Assembly: GCA_900618795.1 (NCBI GenBank) | Contig: UYJD01000012.1 | Span: forward strand, 85,563 to 149,562 | DNA: 64,000 nt | Origin: Cyanodermella asteris | Taxonomy: Eukaryota > Ascomycota > Lecanoromycetes > Ostropales > Stictidaceae | Direction: 5' to 3' | Made by a program: the position numbers and the translations under genes | Part shown: positions 9,959 through 21,748 of the stretch, piece by piece | Layout: every line of letters begins with the position of its first letter | Numbering within the stretch: position 1 is the stretch's first letter | The notes under the pieces: generated by a model | The model's input: the letters and a program-made list of their open reading frames with translations, nothing else | Told to the model about the DNA's origin: nothing | Database searches by the model: none

Positions 9959-12203
9959 GGATTAGTTTTTCGGTGCACGGGGATACTTTTGACGTTGGAA
10001 ACCACGTCTCGGCCTCGGATTTATAAACGTACATTGCTGTACACAGCATTGTCAGTAGATATTGTTTCCCGGTTTGCAGCCTGCTCAGGAACAGGAAGTT
10101 CGTCGCAGCCGAGCCTCGCTAAACAATCTTGGGAGAAATGAACGGCACGACAGAAATGTTGTTTGAAGCAGATGTATTACGCGGATGAGAGGGCCCACAA
10201 GTGGCATACGACGCTGCGGACGAGCGCACACCAGCTCGGCCAACACTTTGTAAGAACAACGATGACATTTCTCGGAACGCGAAACGAAGGCAATCAAAGC
10301 TTTGGGTGAGAGCGATCTGGATGATCTGATGAAGAGTAGACTTACTCTGCTTTCCTGGCAGCAGTGCCATCGTCATCGTTGGCTGCCATATGGCGGCTGG
10401 CGGGCCGGCGCTTGTCGGCGGTATGAGAGGGAGGGTGCTGCGCCGCAACGAGGTCGTCAGCGTCGAGGGTGAAGGTCAGACTGGTCATCTCAGAGGCATT
10501 GCGAAGATGCTTGGCTTTGTGAAGGTCGTCTTGGGGCCATTGGGCAGACCGAGCATGCTGTTGTGCAGAGGCTGAGGCCGCTCGCTGCCTCTGCGTGCTA
10601 GAACCGCGCTTGAAAGCCGCTGTGCAAAAAGTGTCAGAGGGGCTGCCGAAAAGCGCGGCGCTTAGACGAAGTGGGGAAAATGCAAGTTGGGAAAGTTATC
10701 AAAACAGCGTATAGTCAGAAATGAACTGTGCGGGCAGTGTCGCTTGCGAGCAAGGACTCGGCGTATATGCGACACGTGGTGAGTGGTTGTAGGCGATGGA
10801 TGAGAGGTGCCAGAAGACTAGCAGACGCACGGATTGAGGCGAAACGGGCAGCTGAGGGAGCAGCCTGACAGGGCTGAGGCAGGATGAAGAGAGAGTCGTT
10901 CGGGTTCCAATGTGGCTGACGAGTAAGACGGAGGATTGAAGCTGATTGATGGCTGATGACGGAGGGGGAGAAATAGGTAGTCTGAGCGACCGCTTTACTG
11001 ACCTTGGTCGTTCATGAGTGCTGGAGGAGTGTGCGCCCTGGTCGCGTGCAGCTACATGTCCCCAAGCGGACGCCGTGCTAGTAAACAGGGTTAAGCGTGA
11101 AGCAGAGGACAGATGGGAGAATGATAAATGAGGGAAGAATTGAGGGCTGAGAAGCTTAGTGGGCGCAATCTCAGGCTGGAAACATGTCGATGCGGGCAAA
11201 AGATGGCTGTCACCTCCCACTTCTGTACCCCGGTGCGACCGAATGGAGGACAGAGAAGAGAGAGATCAGCCCGACTAGACAGCACACTGAAAGAAGCTAT
11301 CGCCACGTACAGTCCGTCTACAATCTGGTGAGTGGGGATTCTGCTCTGCTGGATGCGACCACGTCTTTAGCCCTGCAATTCAATCCTCCAATCCCTTTCC
11401 CGCCCGCTCCCGCCCGCTCCGACCTCCCTCTCACAGCTAACTACTTTCATCGAAATCGTAGTCTCCTCCGTTTCTGTCTGTCTTCCATTTGTGACTGCGT
11501 CGCATCGTCAAGTGGTCTTGTCTTATGCCACAAAGTGTTTGACAATGACTACGCACTTACTTACAGTCAGAGTCAGGCTTGGCATTGCGATACTGTTAGA
11601 TATGGTCAGACTTGTCAGACGTCAGATACACAGCATCGCCATTTCCTATGAATAGAGGTAGCCTATATCCAGCTTGTTACTCTGTCGCAAAGTGTTCGCA
11701 AAATTGATTGGAGGCTTCTGCAAGCCAGAAGCGTCGAATTATCGCCACGTTGGTGAACAAAAGTGCTCGGGCGCCATTGCAGAATCCCATCAATTGTTCT
11801 CGCGTGTGATACTAATAAATCGTGTGATACATTTCATCGTCAAATCATAGCTTGACCTAATCTGTCATGCGAAATCATACAGCTGGTTCGTCGTGCGGCG
11901 TGTGACGGCGCATGCCCTTGAGCGACGCGCTCACGCTCAGCCAAGATACAGCCTCGCGATTCTGTGGCGTTGGCGTGCAGGGGTATAGACCAAACATCCA
12001 TAGCTGGCCACAGCTCGAAGCCAATGTCTCCACTCTTCGCCAATGTGTGTTCACCCAAGCAGGTCGTCTGTCCAGCTTGAAAATAGGCCTTGCACCTTCT
12101 TGTACTTCGGTCGCAGATGGCACTTCTTTCTGGTCCAAGCAACAACGCGTTTCCACGCGTCAGCGTTCTTTGTGCCATTTGCATCTCGTGCTCCGTCGAG
12201 ACC
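9959..12203. other. upstream region of the RasGEF gene, with unresolved N-terminal exons
   Basis: On the minus strand, 10340-10490 holds an open segment starting MTSLTFTLDADDLVAA that runs into a GTAAGT donor near 10345. This is a likely first coding exon of the RasGEF gene. A short upstream ORF (MLGLPNGPKTTFTK...) precedes it. From 10650 to about 11330 the minus strand is pyrimidine-rich and looks like a long 5' leader or promoter. From 11330 to 12203 I see nothing supported. Confidence 0.35.
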
Positions 12204-13637
12204 CTATCCTACCAGACCCGGCGCTTCCTGCGTGTAGTCGTCCTTGTGACTGTTGCCGGTAATCCTCAAGACCTTCTTGAGCCAGCCGCCTTCCTTGGGC
12301 CTCCCACCGGCTTGTGCACCACCGCGACCTCTTCTTCGTCCCACCAGCGGATCCAAGATTGATGGCTTTGGTGGCCATTCCTCATCTGCTTTCCACCCGG
12401 CCACAAGTGCTCGTGTCATGTCTTTGAGATTGATCGGCACGCTAGGTGTCGTTGATTGCACGACGACCTTCGAGTAGATGTGATGATATGTGCTTTCTTT
12501 GATCTCGGCTCGTATTTCGTTGTCGGCATTGATAAGCGGTGGCGCGATCGGCACGTATGGGATCAAATCTTCGTCTTGGATCAATGCTTCGGGGTCCGTG
12601 GCTGACGGGGATGACTCTGTCGATTGTGCTTCAGTGGATTGTGCCTCTGCCGTGGAGCTTGTTGCTGTCTCGGGCATCGATGTCGGGGCGCTTTTAGAAG
12701 AATCTGCATCGAGTGCTTTGCCATGCCACACTGTTTCGGTCGTCGAGGGCTCGCCGTTGGTCTCCGATGGTGCCGCAGATGCTGGGCTTGCAGGACTCGA
12801 CCTTGTCTTCTCAGCTTTCATCTGCATGACCCTGGCCTTTAGACGTTCGCGGGTCGGATATTCATACGGTGAATTCGGCGACGTATCCGACGGATCGAGT
12901 CTCTTAAACCTCACAGCTCTATCGTGAATGTAGCTCTTCTGATCAGATAGTCTCGGCGCAAGCACAGCTCCAGTCCACGCATTCCGTCGCGCTTCAAAAT
13001 ATCGCAACCCTTCGTTTTCTTTCAATTCGTTCACGTAGCCCTGCCTTCGTGCTTCGAGGCGTCGCCATCGGATGCTGACCTCACCGGCCGCGGCATCTGC
13101 CGTCTGTTGCACAGATTCGGGCGATTCGTACTTAAAGTCGGGCGCTTCGACGCCATCGTTCTTTTCGGCGGTCAGTCGTTCGTCCTCCGCTCGGTCTGAG
13201 TCTGGCTCGCTGCCAGGGTCTCGCTCAAGGAACAGCGTGTCGTCGTGGATTCGTGACGTCCATGCATTTCGAGGTAAGTCCGGATTGTTCGTGTGGTCTG
13301 CGGCATTTGGAAGGTCGCCACACGGCCGTTCTTTGTCGTTCCGCTCGGACTCGGGCGTCTTCGGCAAGGGCCAGTCCCAGTCGTTCCTAATGTGCTTTCT
13401 AATCTCCTTGCGAGTGTCGGCAGCAATGATCTTGAGCCTAGTCGACTTTTTCAGGGCTTTTAACCGACTCGACGCCGGCGAATGTGAGTTGCCGTCTGTC
13501 GCCGACTCGGGTGGTGTCTCTGGATCATTCGGCTCGTGGTTGGGACTGAGTGGCGAGCTTCGGTTGAGAGACTGCCCGCCGTGAGAAGCGCTCCCAACAT
13601 TTACCGGTTCTGGCTTTTTGTCCGAACTTCTAGCCAT
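12204..13637 (-). CDS. Gag1-like clamp domain protein (DUF4050 class)
   Basis: The gene is intronless and encodes 477 aa from the ATG at 13637. The first 60 residues and the region about 265-345 are Ser/Pro/Thr-rich and probably disordered; the latter contains a short AQSTE duplication. Conserved fungal blocks are RRNAWTGAV, YIHDRAVRFKRLDPSD, LIPYVPIAPPLI and YHHIYSKVVVQSTTPSVPIN. They end in a Trp/Pro-rich ALVAGWKADEEWPPKP block. This order matches the fungal Gag1-like clamp (DUF4050) family, identified here from memory of its pattern. The biochemical role is not known to me. The C-terminus is basic (RRRGRGGAQAGGRPKEGG). Confidence 0.7.
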   Translation of the reverse strand: MARSSDKKPEPVNVGSASHGGQSLNRSSPLSPNHEPNDPETPPESATDGNSHSPASSRLKALKKSTRLKIIAADTRKEIRKHIRNDWDWPLPKTPESERNDKERPCGDLPNAADHTNNPDLPRNAWTSRIHDDTLFLERDPGSEPDSDRAEDERLTAEKNDGVEAPDFKYESPESVQQTADAAAGEVSIRWRRLEARRQGYVNELKENEGLRYFEARRNAWTGAVLAPRLSDQKSYIHDRAVRFKRLDPSDTSPNSPYEYPTRERLKARVMQMKAEKTRSSPASPASAAPSETNGEPSTTETVWHGKALDADSSKSAPTSMPETATSSTAEAQSTEAQSTESSPSATDPEALIQDEDLIPYVPIAPPLINADNEIRAEIKESTYHHIYSKVVVQSTTPSVPINLKDMTRALVAGWKADEEWPPKPSILDPLVGRRRGRGGAQAGGRPKEGGWLKKVLRITGNSHKDDYTQEAPGLVG

Positions 13638-14431
13638 GTAAACCGTCACAGATGTTGTTAATAATTGGTGTCAATGATGGTGGTTGGATATCAGGCTGGA
13701 GGCCTGCTTGTGTGCCCTGTGGGCGTCTCCGCACACGACCAACCGGGACAGCGCGTGCACAACAAAAAGCTCTGTGAAAAGCTGGAGAAGCCAGAGGGCG
13801 ATGTAAGATTCGGAATCACAACGATGGAAACGCCAACAACGAGGCAAAGGGGTATATGACAAGAATGCTGCTCGGTGAAAGTGCGCGCTGCTGACTGACA
13901 TATGGCGGAGGTGGACGAGGGCGAAATGGTCTTCACGCTGGCCTGCACTTTCCGCGAGCTGATTGGCGGAAAGTGTAGATTTGGGCCACTTACGTCGAGA
14001 TCGCCCTCGAGCTTTCCCGCCTCTACAAACATCGTTCACGACATGAAGGCAAGCATTACTTGCATCGGACCAGCAGTTGACCGGCTCGTTGGCGCCAGCA
14101 TAACCTCACGTGTACCAGAGTCCCGTGCGTTCCTTGCTCGCTGGTCCAAGGCGGCTGTGCAAATGCCGTGGCGCACGCACGGATGTGAACACCGCTGAAC
14201 ATCTTTGAACCACGACCAAGTCACCGATCGCAGACGATAGCTGGTAAATTACGCTACACTCATGCACTATAGTCACCTCTGCCGATAACCATCGAGGCAG
14301 ATCTGGGAGTAATACTTTAAGCAGGAAAGCAGGAGCCGAAGCTCTCACACCACGACATTTGCACACCCGCCTTGGATCGGTCAGCCTCGTTCCCCGTGAA
14401 GACCTAAATACTGTGAGGTTCGACTTCCATG
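13638..14431. other. intergenic
   Basis: It contains one copy (14148-14177) of a 30-bp imperfect repeat that recurs at 15694-15723, on the far side of the first BTB gene. Otherwise I see nothing. Confidence 0.4.
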
Positions 14432-15281
14432 TTAGATCTCCAAGTAGTTCCTCAGCCTTCTCCAGCACTCCTCGTCATTACCACCCTTGACAGTACTGTC
14501 GACCTCGAAGAACTTGACACACGGCGTCAACACCCTGGGAAACCATATTGTAGGATCCAGCACTGCGTCGAGGACATGATCCGCAGCATGCGCATTCGCA
14601 AAGTCTGCATAAAGATCGTTTTGATAATCATATTCTCGACCTCTGAACCTGCAGAACCCCAGGATTTCATCCCATCGGAGCAAGTCAAGGAAGAAAGCGG
14701 GTTCCTCGCGCATGATATCGTTCATCTGCTGTGATTTCTTTGCTAGCACGGCGAGGTTCTGAAGCCAGAACGCGTGAACGAACACATAACGAAACCTCAA
14801 TGGTTTGAGCAGAGTGAAACATTCGAGGATCTCGACCCAAGTCTCGTAAATGTCATCTTTCCCATCCAAAATTTCATTGACCAAGTTATGTAGGTATTTG
14901 GCGACGTTGATCGCTACCAGTGTCGATGAACATCGGACCTTCAGGCGCCATTTGTCGGCCAAAATAAGGAAGTGTGTCCAGTCTAGGATTGACTTTCCTA
15001 AGTGCGCGGGATTGTCTGGGATTCCTCTGAATAGCCAAATGACAAACATTCGAAACGTATCAGGACCCTCGTCGGGTAGAAGCATTGTTTTGGTTTCGGT
15101 CTCCTTGTAGCCTCCAGCGAGAGCGCTCCTGAAGAATGGGGCTTCAGCCAAATGTGCAAGCGGCAGTTTGAAGCTTTCCGCATCATTTCCGACCAGGAAA
15201 AGCACCATCTCGCCGTGTTGGCTGAAACCTCGCAATATGTTGTCCAGTTCGAAATCTGGCCCACTCAGGTCGCATTTGAAG
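14432..15281 (-). CDS. BTB/POZ domain protein, copy 1 (first exon unresolved)
   Basis: The open frame codes for a fungal BTB protein. It starts around DLSGPDFELDNILRGFSQHG and continues with the BTB core (VLFLVGNDAESFKLPLAHLA, FFRSAL, DTFRMFVIWLFRG). A C-terminal helical half follows with conserved RFRYVFVHAFWLQNLA. The listed left boundary is the TAA-side end and 15281 is a predicted 3' splice site (CTGAC branch, CAG). The first exon probably lies at about 15350-15550 on the minus strand. Such proteins commonly act as substrate adaptors for Cul3 ubiquitin ligases or in protein-protein contact; large orphan BTB families are typical of Pezizomycotina. An alternative start is the internal Met of HGEMVLF. 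Confidence 0.7.
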
Positions 15282-16120
15282 CTGGTTCCTCGTCAGTAAG
15301 TGGAATGATTGTTATCAGAGTAGGAAAGGTCGGATGACGCACTTGACCATGATAGCTTCCTGGTGCAATTTCTCGAGGCGTAGGTGAAGCGCTGAGGAAA
15401 TGTGGTCGTCGCTTCCGCGGTGACAGGCTCCAAGGGAGGCACATTAGCTGGGATGGACACTGAGAGTAGCAGCTCATGAAAAATTCGAACAGGCACATCA
15501 AAAATTCCTCTGAACCTCGCGAGGAAGCCACGCCGGACGCGCCTTCCCCTTCCGCCACTTCAGTCTCAGTCCAGGACATTTCAGCTGCGACAGATGAGGA
15601 TCTGAACTACTTATGATGTCTAGGCACTTACCATGCTGGTTGACATGCGGTGTGGCAATGAGTCTTCGAACCTGTGCTATCTGAAAAGCTTACAAGGCGG
15701 GCTAGCAGACGCCGTGGCGCACGTATTTTCAAAGGCAAAGCTCAGGCGACAAACGAGAATGACCCTCGAGAATAACCTTTGAGACAATCGACGTTCTCTG
15801 TCACCGCGAATTAACGACAACGAAGCTTGACTACGTGATTGATATGCGCATCAGTATTCTTCATCTTCGGTTTCAATTAATGTTCCTCAAGCCAGTTTGG
15901 TATTGCATTGCGGAGTTTCCTGCAAGTATCAAACCTTATCCCTGTATCAATCCAAGGGCTCAGTATGAGAGTTTGAACTGCTGATCAGATCCCGCCCAGA
16001 GCCTCAAAGCCATTCCGCCTACAATTAATGCTCACTCCAAGAGACCCCAATTGAATCCGGGCACCGTGCGCACGCACTGCGGCCTTCTTGGCAGAGTTTG
16101 TGAGAAGGCCCATCATATCC
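15282..16120. other. upstream region of BTB copy 1
   Basis: It probably contains the first exon of the BTB gene (minus-strand open segment about 15350-15550, with RIFHELLLSVSIPANVPP). The second copy of the 30-bp repeat is at 15694-15723. The remainder is AT-richer and without coding signal. Confidence 0.4.
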
Positions 16121-17002
16121 CTAGAAACGTTCTGAGCTCATCCCATTTCTCTTCGTCCTCTCCATCTTCCTGTCCGTTTGACCACCGTTGGAGAAACCTT
16201 GGGAAGGATCCAAAATTGTCCTCAGGAAACAAGACAGCTGACAAAATAATATCGGAAAGGGCAGCTCTTCACACAAGTGGATCTCCTTGACGTATCCGGC
16301 GTACATGCGGGGGCGATCGTCGGGGGGGTATCTGGTATGGCCCCCGTTGACGGCTTTGAGGGGTTTCGGATCGCCCCTGCGAACGAGAGAAGTCCAGCGA
16401 GTGAAGTCAGTGAAGAACTCCGGAGTTGCATTCATGAGATCCATGACTCCCTCGATGCTCGTGAGACCGGCAATGTTGAAGATTGCATTGACGAAAACGT
16501 ATCGATATTTGTGTGGGCATGTTTGCAGATAACCTTCGCAGACTGGGCCCCAATCGTACAGCATGTCATCGTCCCAATTGGTGGGGCTTGTAGCATTGCA
16601 AAGATGGCGCGCAACACCATCGGCGAGCTGCGGAAGACACATTCTGTCAGCCATCATCATGACATTTATCCAGGTGACAATTGATGCGTGGTGCTCCTCG
16701 GGCTCCTTAATGCCACGGTACAGCCAGGAGATGAAGATGGAGAAAGCATTGGGGTTCGCGTCGGTCAAAGTCAGAGCCTTAGTCGTGGATTCTGCAAAAT
16801 TCCCGTCGAATGCTTTTGCGAAGTGAGGAACAGCGAGTGCGTGGTTTAGTGGTATCTGGAAGACAACCTCGTTTGGTCCGACATGGAACGTTGCCATTTC
16901 GACACTGCCTTTCACACCAGCCCCCAAAACGCTCTCTGGAATGCCAGGCTCCTCCAACTCGACGGTGAAGACGACCGCATTGTCGTAGCTGTAAGTGGTC
17001 AT
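16121..17002 (-). CDS. BTB/POZ domain protein, copy 2
   Basis: The product is 293 aa from the ATG at 17002. The frame is open further upstream without an ATG, so an earlier exon is possible. The BTB fold is recognisable in VVFQIPLNHALAVPHFAKAF, AFSIFISWLYRGI and the later helix KYRYVFVNAIFNIAGL. These align in order with the first BTB protein (RFRYVFVHAFWLQNLA). The two genes therefore look like diverged tandem paralogues, although identity is low by eye. A negatively charged lead segment (VELEEPGIPES) precedes the domain. The C-terminal 30 residues are basic. The partner is unknown. Confidence 0.75.
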   Translation of the reverse strand: MTTYSYDNAVVFTVELEEPGIPESVLGAGVKGSVEMATFHVGPNEVVFQIPLNHALAVPHFAKAFDGNFAESTTKALTLTDANPNAFSIFISWLYRGIKEPEEHHASIVTWINVMMMADRMCLPQLADGVARHLCNATSPTNWDDDMLYDWGPVCEGYLQTCPHKYRYVFVNAIFNIAGLTSIEGVMDLMNATPEFFTDFTRWTSLVRRGDPKPLKAVNGGHTRYPPDDRPRMYAGYVKEIHLCEELPFPILFCQLSCFLRTILDPSQGFSNGGQTDRKMERTKRNGMSSERF

Positions 17003-18716
17003 GGCTGCGAGTAGAACCTTGGATTCGTGTCGGCGTGATCGTGATGTGAGTTGCTTGCCGTTAGTGGAAGCAGATGTCAAGAATCCTATGCTCTTAGATC
17101 ATACATAGGAGAAAAGGGCTTTGAAAGCACAGCTGGCGACTTCACTATAAGCACAAAGAAAACAGAGACTCACTATCACTGCTAGTGGCTGGGTGAATGC
17201 CAGGCAAATTTGGAGTTTCGGATGACTTGGATACCTTCACCACATGAGACGTTTTGATTGGTTCCGACTCACGTCAATCATCAGCACTGGGGCTCAGTCG
17301 CCTCGAAGGACGAGTGAAGCGACCTGAAGCAGCACTCATTCTCATAAGACCTGCGACTGCACGAACACACCGACAGCTTTGATCCGTACTCAGAATCAAC
17401 TCGGGGAAGTCATGCAGCTGGTAAACCCAATTATGTACATTTTGTGGTCCAGATTGACTTTCGCGCTTGAAGTAATGTCTTCGTAAACGTAATTACTGGT
17501 TTGTTCACCCCTCTCTATCAATATTCTCAGCTTTGTCACGAATTTTGTCATTGTCAGTCATTATCATCAGTTCCCGGAGCGCCGCTACCTTGCGGCTCGG
17601 CTTCGATAACGCGCAAAGACTTCGAGCGGATCATTTATTCATCCGTTCCTGAATCAATGCCGAGCAAGACTTGAGCTCCGCATGTCCACACGCCGTGGAC
17701 TGGCCGAGTATAGTAGTCCTCCTCAAAGTACAGGAGTGTAGATCTGAATCTGATCGAACAGCCCGACGCATACTCGTCGCGCGCTCGTCAGGACTGTCGC
17801 CGCTCCCACGATGCGAAATCGTTCCCATGGTGGTCTTGGCTCTTTGCCCGTCTGGCCGTATCTACCCGTCCAAGTTTGCCCAGCACCTTCGAAAACACCA
17901 GGTCAAGTATTGGGACTCATCTCCTGACATTTGCCCGGACTTGCTGCCTTGACCGTTTTGATGCATGAGATTCACTTCTACGGGTCATGGGATCGCTGAC
18001 GTTGGATCAACCCCAGCCTGAGCGGTGTGTCTTTCACGTTTCCTTGCACCAGGTCGGCTATCAAGCCAACGAGGCGCTCAGAATGATGCCTTGGACACAC
18101 GTCTACTTTCGTGACACGATGCAAGGACCGAGTGAGACTTCCTTCTGCCGACAGACTTGAAGCTTCGTACAATTCCCCACAGCCCACCGGCCGGCTGCTA
18201 GTCGATGACGCCGTTTCCCTTGATGTCAATCCAGATATGGATGATCTGCATTCACGATCGAGGAGGACATTCAATATCGTCCCAGCTATCTTGATGTATC
18301 GGCCCAACTTCAGCTTGATCGAACTAGAGGGACACCATGATGGGCCGGATATGTTGGTTCTCTTCGTTCCTACATCCCATCCGCTCCAATCCAGAAACGT
18401 CTCGTAACGACGACAGACATTTCCCTCAATCCCATCTCGCAAGCTGACTGCGGCTGAACATCATCGACTGCGATCGATGTTCGGGTTTGGATTCTTGATT
18501 TCATCTGTTTTGGAGTCAACGTTGGTTCGACCGTTGAACCTTCCCAACGATATTTGCCTGCGTAGCTATGTATTTTAGCTGCATCCCTTTTTGCTTTCTT
18601 GCACGTACATGAAACCCGTGACATTCATGAGCTTTTGTCTTAATGCGTGCAAGCGAGGCGTTCGTCATTCCGCTCCACTATTTGTAATTGATTTCAGTCC
18701 TTCCGACGCGGTCACC
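17003..18716. other. intergenic, 1.7 kb
   Basis: I examined both strands and found no frame with a recognisable domain. Short frames at 17671-17952 and 17978-18442 oppose or abut each other and look random. The last 100 bp is the presumed promoter of the broken GH128-like gene. Confidence 0.4.
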
Positions 18717-19638
18717 ATGTGCTCCAGAGTCGGGGCTGTCTTCCTCTACCTTTCCCTCTGTTTACAATTCATCTCGGCGACATATACTAATACCTCCACG
18801 CTCATAAATCCGCAAGTTAAATCCAGCGGCAGTCTCAAACGCGGCATCTCCTTCGCAGACCAAGGTCAAGCTTCCGCCAGCAGGTTCCTCTCCGCCCCCC
18901 GCGCCAACTGGTTCTACAACTGGTCGCCCGACCCCCTCAACCTGAGTCTCCCCGCCGACAAATAATTCGTCCCCATGCTCTGGACCTCCCTCCCCAATTG
19001 GGACCAATGGCACCAAGACCGCTGGCACCAAGCCATGGCATCCAGCTCCGCCAGATACATACTGGCTTCAACGAACCAGACCAGCCGCGGGACGTCGGCA
19101 GCACCGACATGTCGCCTTCCGACGCCGCCACCGCATGGCGCGAGACCATGAACCCTCTGGCCGGTAGATTCCTCCTCGGCTCTCCCGGCGTGTCCAGCGC
19201 GCACATGTCCTGGATGATCGAATTCCTCGAGCTCTGTCCGGACTGCCACGTCGACTTCTTCGCCGCGCACTTTTACGGCGACTGCGTCAACCCCCCTCGG
19301 TTTTCGGGGTTAACCTCGAGCTGTTCCGCGACAACGTCGTCCGCGACTCGGGGAAACCGCTGTGGGTCACAGAACTCGGCCCGTATGACTGTGTGAGCCA
19401 CGATCAGAGGAGGGATTGGATCTATAACGCGGTCAGGTGGCTGGATGCGCAGGACTGGATTGAGCGGTATGCGTATCATGGGAATGTGGGTGGCGGCACT
19501 TGTGATGCGGAGGGTGGGGGGTTTGAGGCTTGTGATGGCGGTTGGACTTGTGAGGCAAGGGCGTATCTGGATCCGATGGGTGTGGCGGATGGGGAGGCGT
19601 TGAGGGATCCTCGGTCATATGATCAGGCGGGTTGTTAG
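18717..19638 (+). pseudogene. GH128-like (Asl1-type) secreted glucan hydrolase, disabled
   Basis: It begins with a good signal peptide (MCSRVGAVFLYLSLCLQFIS) and the family start KRGISFADQGQAS, then FLSAPRANWFYNWSP. An in-frame TAA at 18963-18965 interrupts PADK-FVPMLWTSLPNW. One base is missing near 19060, so the conserved GFNEPDQPRD motif (general acid Glu) continues in the second frame. A further shift near 19290-19305 moves the rest to the first frame, where LWVTELGPYD (nucleophile Glu) and the Gly/Cys-rich end are found. Family members are about 260-300 aa and cleave beta-1,3-glucan at the cell wall. With one stop and two frameshifts the gene cannot make the enzyme unless these are sequence errors. 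Confidence 0.85.
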
Positions 19639-20059
19639 GTGCCAGAAGAAAGAGTGGTGCTATCACGCTGGGAATATTTATTTCAGCGAATCATACATGA
19701 TCTGAACGCTTATGAATGTAATTTCGCCGAACACCTTTGTGGGACTTCCTTTAGACAGATAGTCGTCAAATCAGTCATGTCACGGAGATTGTAGATCAAA
19801 GCACCAATTTCGAGGCAAAGCGCAAGACATGTGCATTGAGCGACAATACGGTCGCCGAACAAGGGTATATGGGAATCTCAAAACAATCCAAGCTCAAACA
19901 AATCCAGCTTCCCAGCTTCCTATATTCAGCCATTCCATTCCATCCGATTGCATTGCAGACGTCGCAGTACGTATCCTATCAAAGTCATTTCCAGAACTCC
20001 TACGTCATTCTTCCACATTTTTCAGATTCAATCCGTATGTAGCGTGTCGAAGACCCTGT
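19639..20059. other. intergenic, convergent gene ends
   Basis: I see no supported feature; it is 3' flanking sequence of two convergent loci. Confidence 0.5.
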
Positions 20060-21065
20060 TTAGATAGAGGCATCTCCAGGAGGCGCGCCCCTGACTTTGC
20101 CGTTCTCCTGGTACTTGGCCTTGCGCTCCTTGTCAGCCAGGGCAGCCTTTTGCGCTGCAGTTGGGGCCTTGGCTCTGTTGCTGAGATGAAAGTTAGCCAA
20201 CACGTTCCAGCCAGGACAATCTCACGAGTACTCACATGAACAGCCTCGCGGTGAAACTGATAATCATCATCGCTGTCCAACTCGGCATCATGCCAACAAC
20301 GAAAAAGACGTATCCCAGAGGCACGTTGAGTCCCAACCTAGCCAGCTGCCCACTGAACGGGTGCCGACTAAACAGATCCTCATACGACAAGACGTGACCC
20401 CGGTTCTTGTACTCGTCTTTCTTGCGATACAGATCCGTGATGTCGCCCGGCGCGACCGTCGTGCGATTCAACCCCACGACCCAAATCTCGCGATACGTCT
20501 CAACCTGTACCGTGCGCAAGTCATCCTCGCTCAACGGCGTCTCGACCTCGACTTTATCCGCGCCGACAGTGACCTTCTTCGTCGACCCGGGCTCGGCCGC
20601 GCTCTTGCTCGTCGCAATCGTGACTTCGGGCTCCACCCACCAGACGGTGCCCGGGTATGCGCCCCAAGTCGCGCACAACAGCCTGTTGTTCTCGCAGTCG
20701 ATCCACCCGAGCGACGGGCTCTTGGAGTCGGTGCGCGCGGCAGCCGAAGCGGTCGTCCAGGCGGCGTCGAGGCGCGCGCACGACGAGTTGTGGGTGCCGC
20801 AGGTCGCGTTGCCGCCCGTCACCAGGATCAGCCAGGGCTTGTTGCGGTTGGTGTTTAGCTCGGCAGCCCAGTTTGCGGCGGTCAGGTTGGTGATGGACTT
20901 GGCGCGCGACGAGGCGCCGAAGCTGGTGGGGATGCTGCCCGGTGTGTTGGGGATGTAGCCGGCGATCGATGAGCAGAGATTGTGAAACTGGGAGCTGAAG
21001 GGGATTTGGAATGGCTCGGCTGCTGCGAGGGGGAGCAGCAGGGCTGCGGTGGGGAGGAGGCGCAT
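20060..21065 (-). CDS. ER membrane protein with thioredoxin-like lumenal domain
   Basis: Two exons, 21065-20236 and 20180-20060, are joined across a 55-nt intron (GTGAGT...CTCAG) and give 316 aa. Residues 1-16 are a signal peptide. The lumenal part contains KPWLILVTGGNATCGTHNSS and LGWIDCENNRLLCATWGAYPG, a thioredoxin-fold pattern with paired cysteines but no CxxC active site. Several N-glycosylation sequons are present (NLT, NAT, NSS, NRT). A single hydrophobic segment near 245-272 (VPLGYVFFVVGMMPSWTAMM) is followed by a short cytosolic tail rich in Lys and Ala. It is a conserved fungal protein whose function I do not know. A chaperone or folding role in the ER would fit the fold but is inference. 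Confidence 0.8.
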
Positions 21066-21748
21066 GTTGTTGTAATGCGGGGGGTCGATTAGGGATTAGC
21101 GATTAGGTGTGTCTCGTATATATGACTATCGGCGTAGCCAGGTGAGACGGTATGGATAGAGATAGAGATAGAATGAAGAAGGATGTGGATGGAAACAGTC
21201 GAGATAGAGGAGAAATTTGGCCGCGGCGCGAACGTGAAATGAGCTCGAGGCTAGGCTGGTTAGTCCCGAGTTCCCGTCATCTTTTCTCTGGACCGCGACG
21301 CCAGCGCCAGCGAGCAACATGGAAAACCGTGTGCACGTGCAAATCGAGGCAAATCCGGGGTCCTTGGAACGCGCTGATCTACACCCCCTTTGGGCTGTAT
21401 TTGATTTGATTCGCTGAGAGCGTCTCTCAGCTGAAGACTTGGGTAAACACATCTTCCACAGTATGGGAACTGGTGTGTTTACGCGAATGAGGTTGTTGAT
21501 TCGAACCAACTATTGTACACAATGTTGCTCTCGTAAACGCAAGGCTTGCTGGCGTGGTCTTCGCCAAAGACTGCAATCCCTGTCAGGGGCAGCTTCAGTC
21601 ACGGGCCTTCGCATCCTCAAGACAGACACCGGTGGAGGCTGACTGTACAAGATCCAAATTCCAGTCGAGAAACAATGTACCATTGCAATTCATACAGTCA
21701 TAAACGTTCGTTATTCTCACATCCTGCGGGTATCAAGTAAAGCCATTT
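21066..21748. other. intergenic
   Basis: The promoter of the ER protein lies at its left end; the right end is the 3' flank of the J-protein gene. A short GATAGA run sits at 21153-21172. I see nothing else. Confidence 0.5.

Noticed and set aside
14405-14418. GGTTCGACTTCC resembling a tRNA T arm
   Set aside because: No A box or stems upstream at tRNA distance.
21498-21510. B-box-like sequence (minus strand TGGTTCGAATCA)
   Set aside because: No A box or cloverleaf can be drawn around it.
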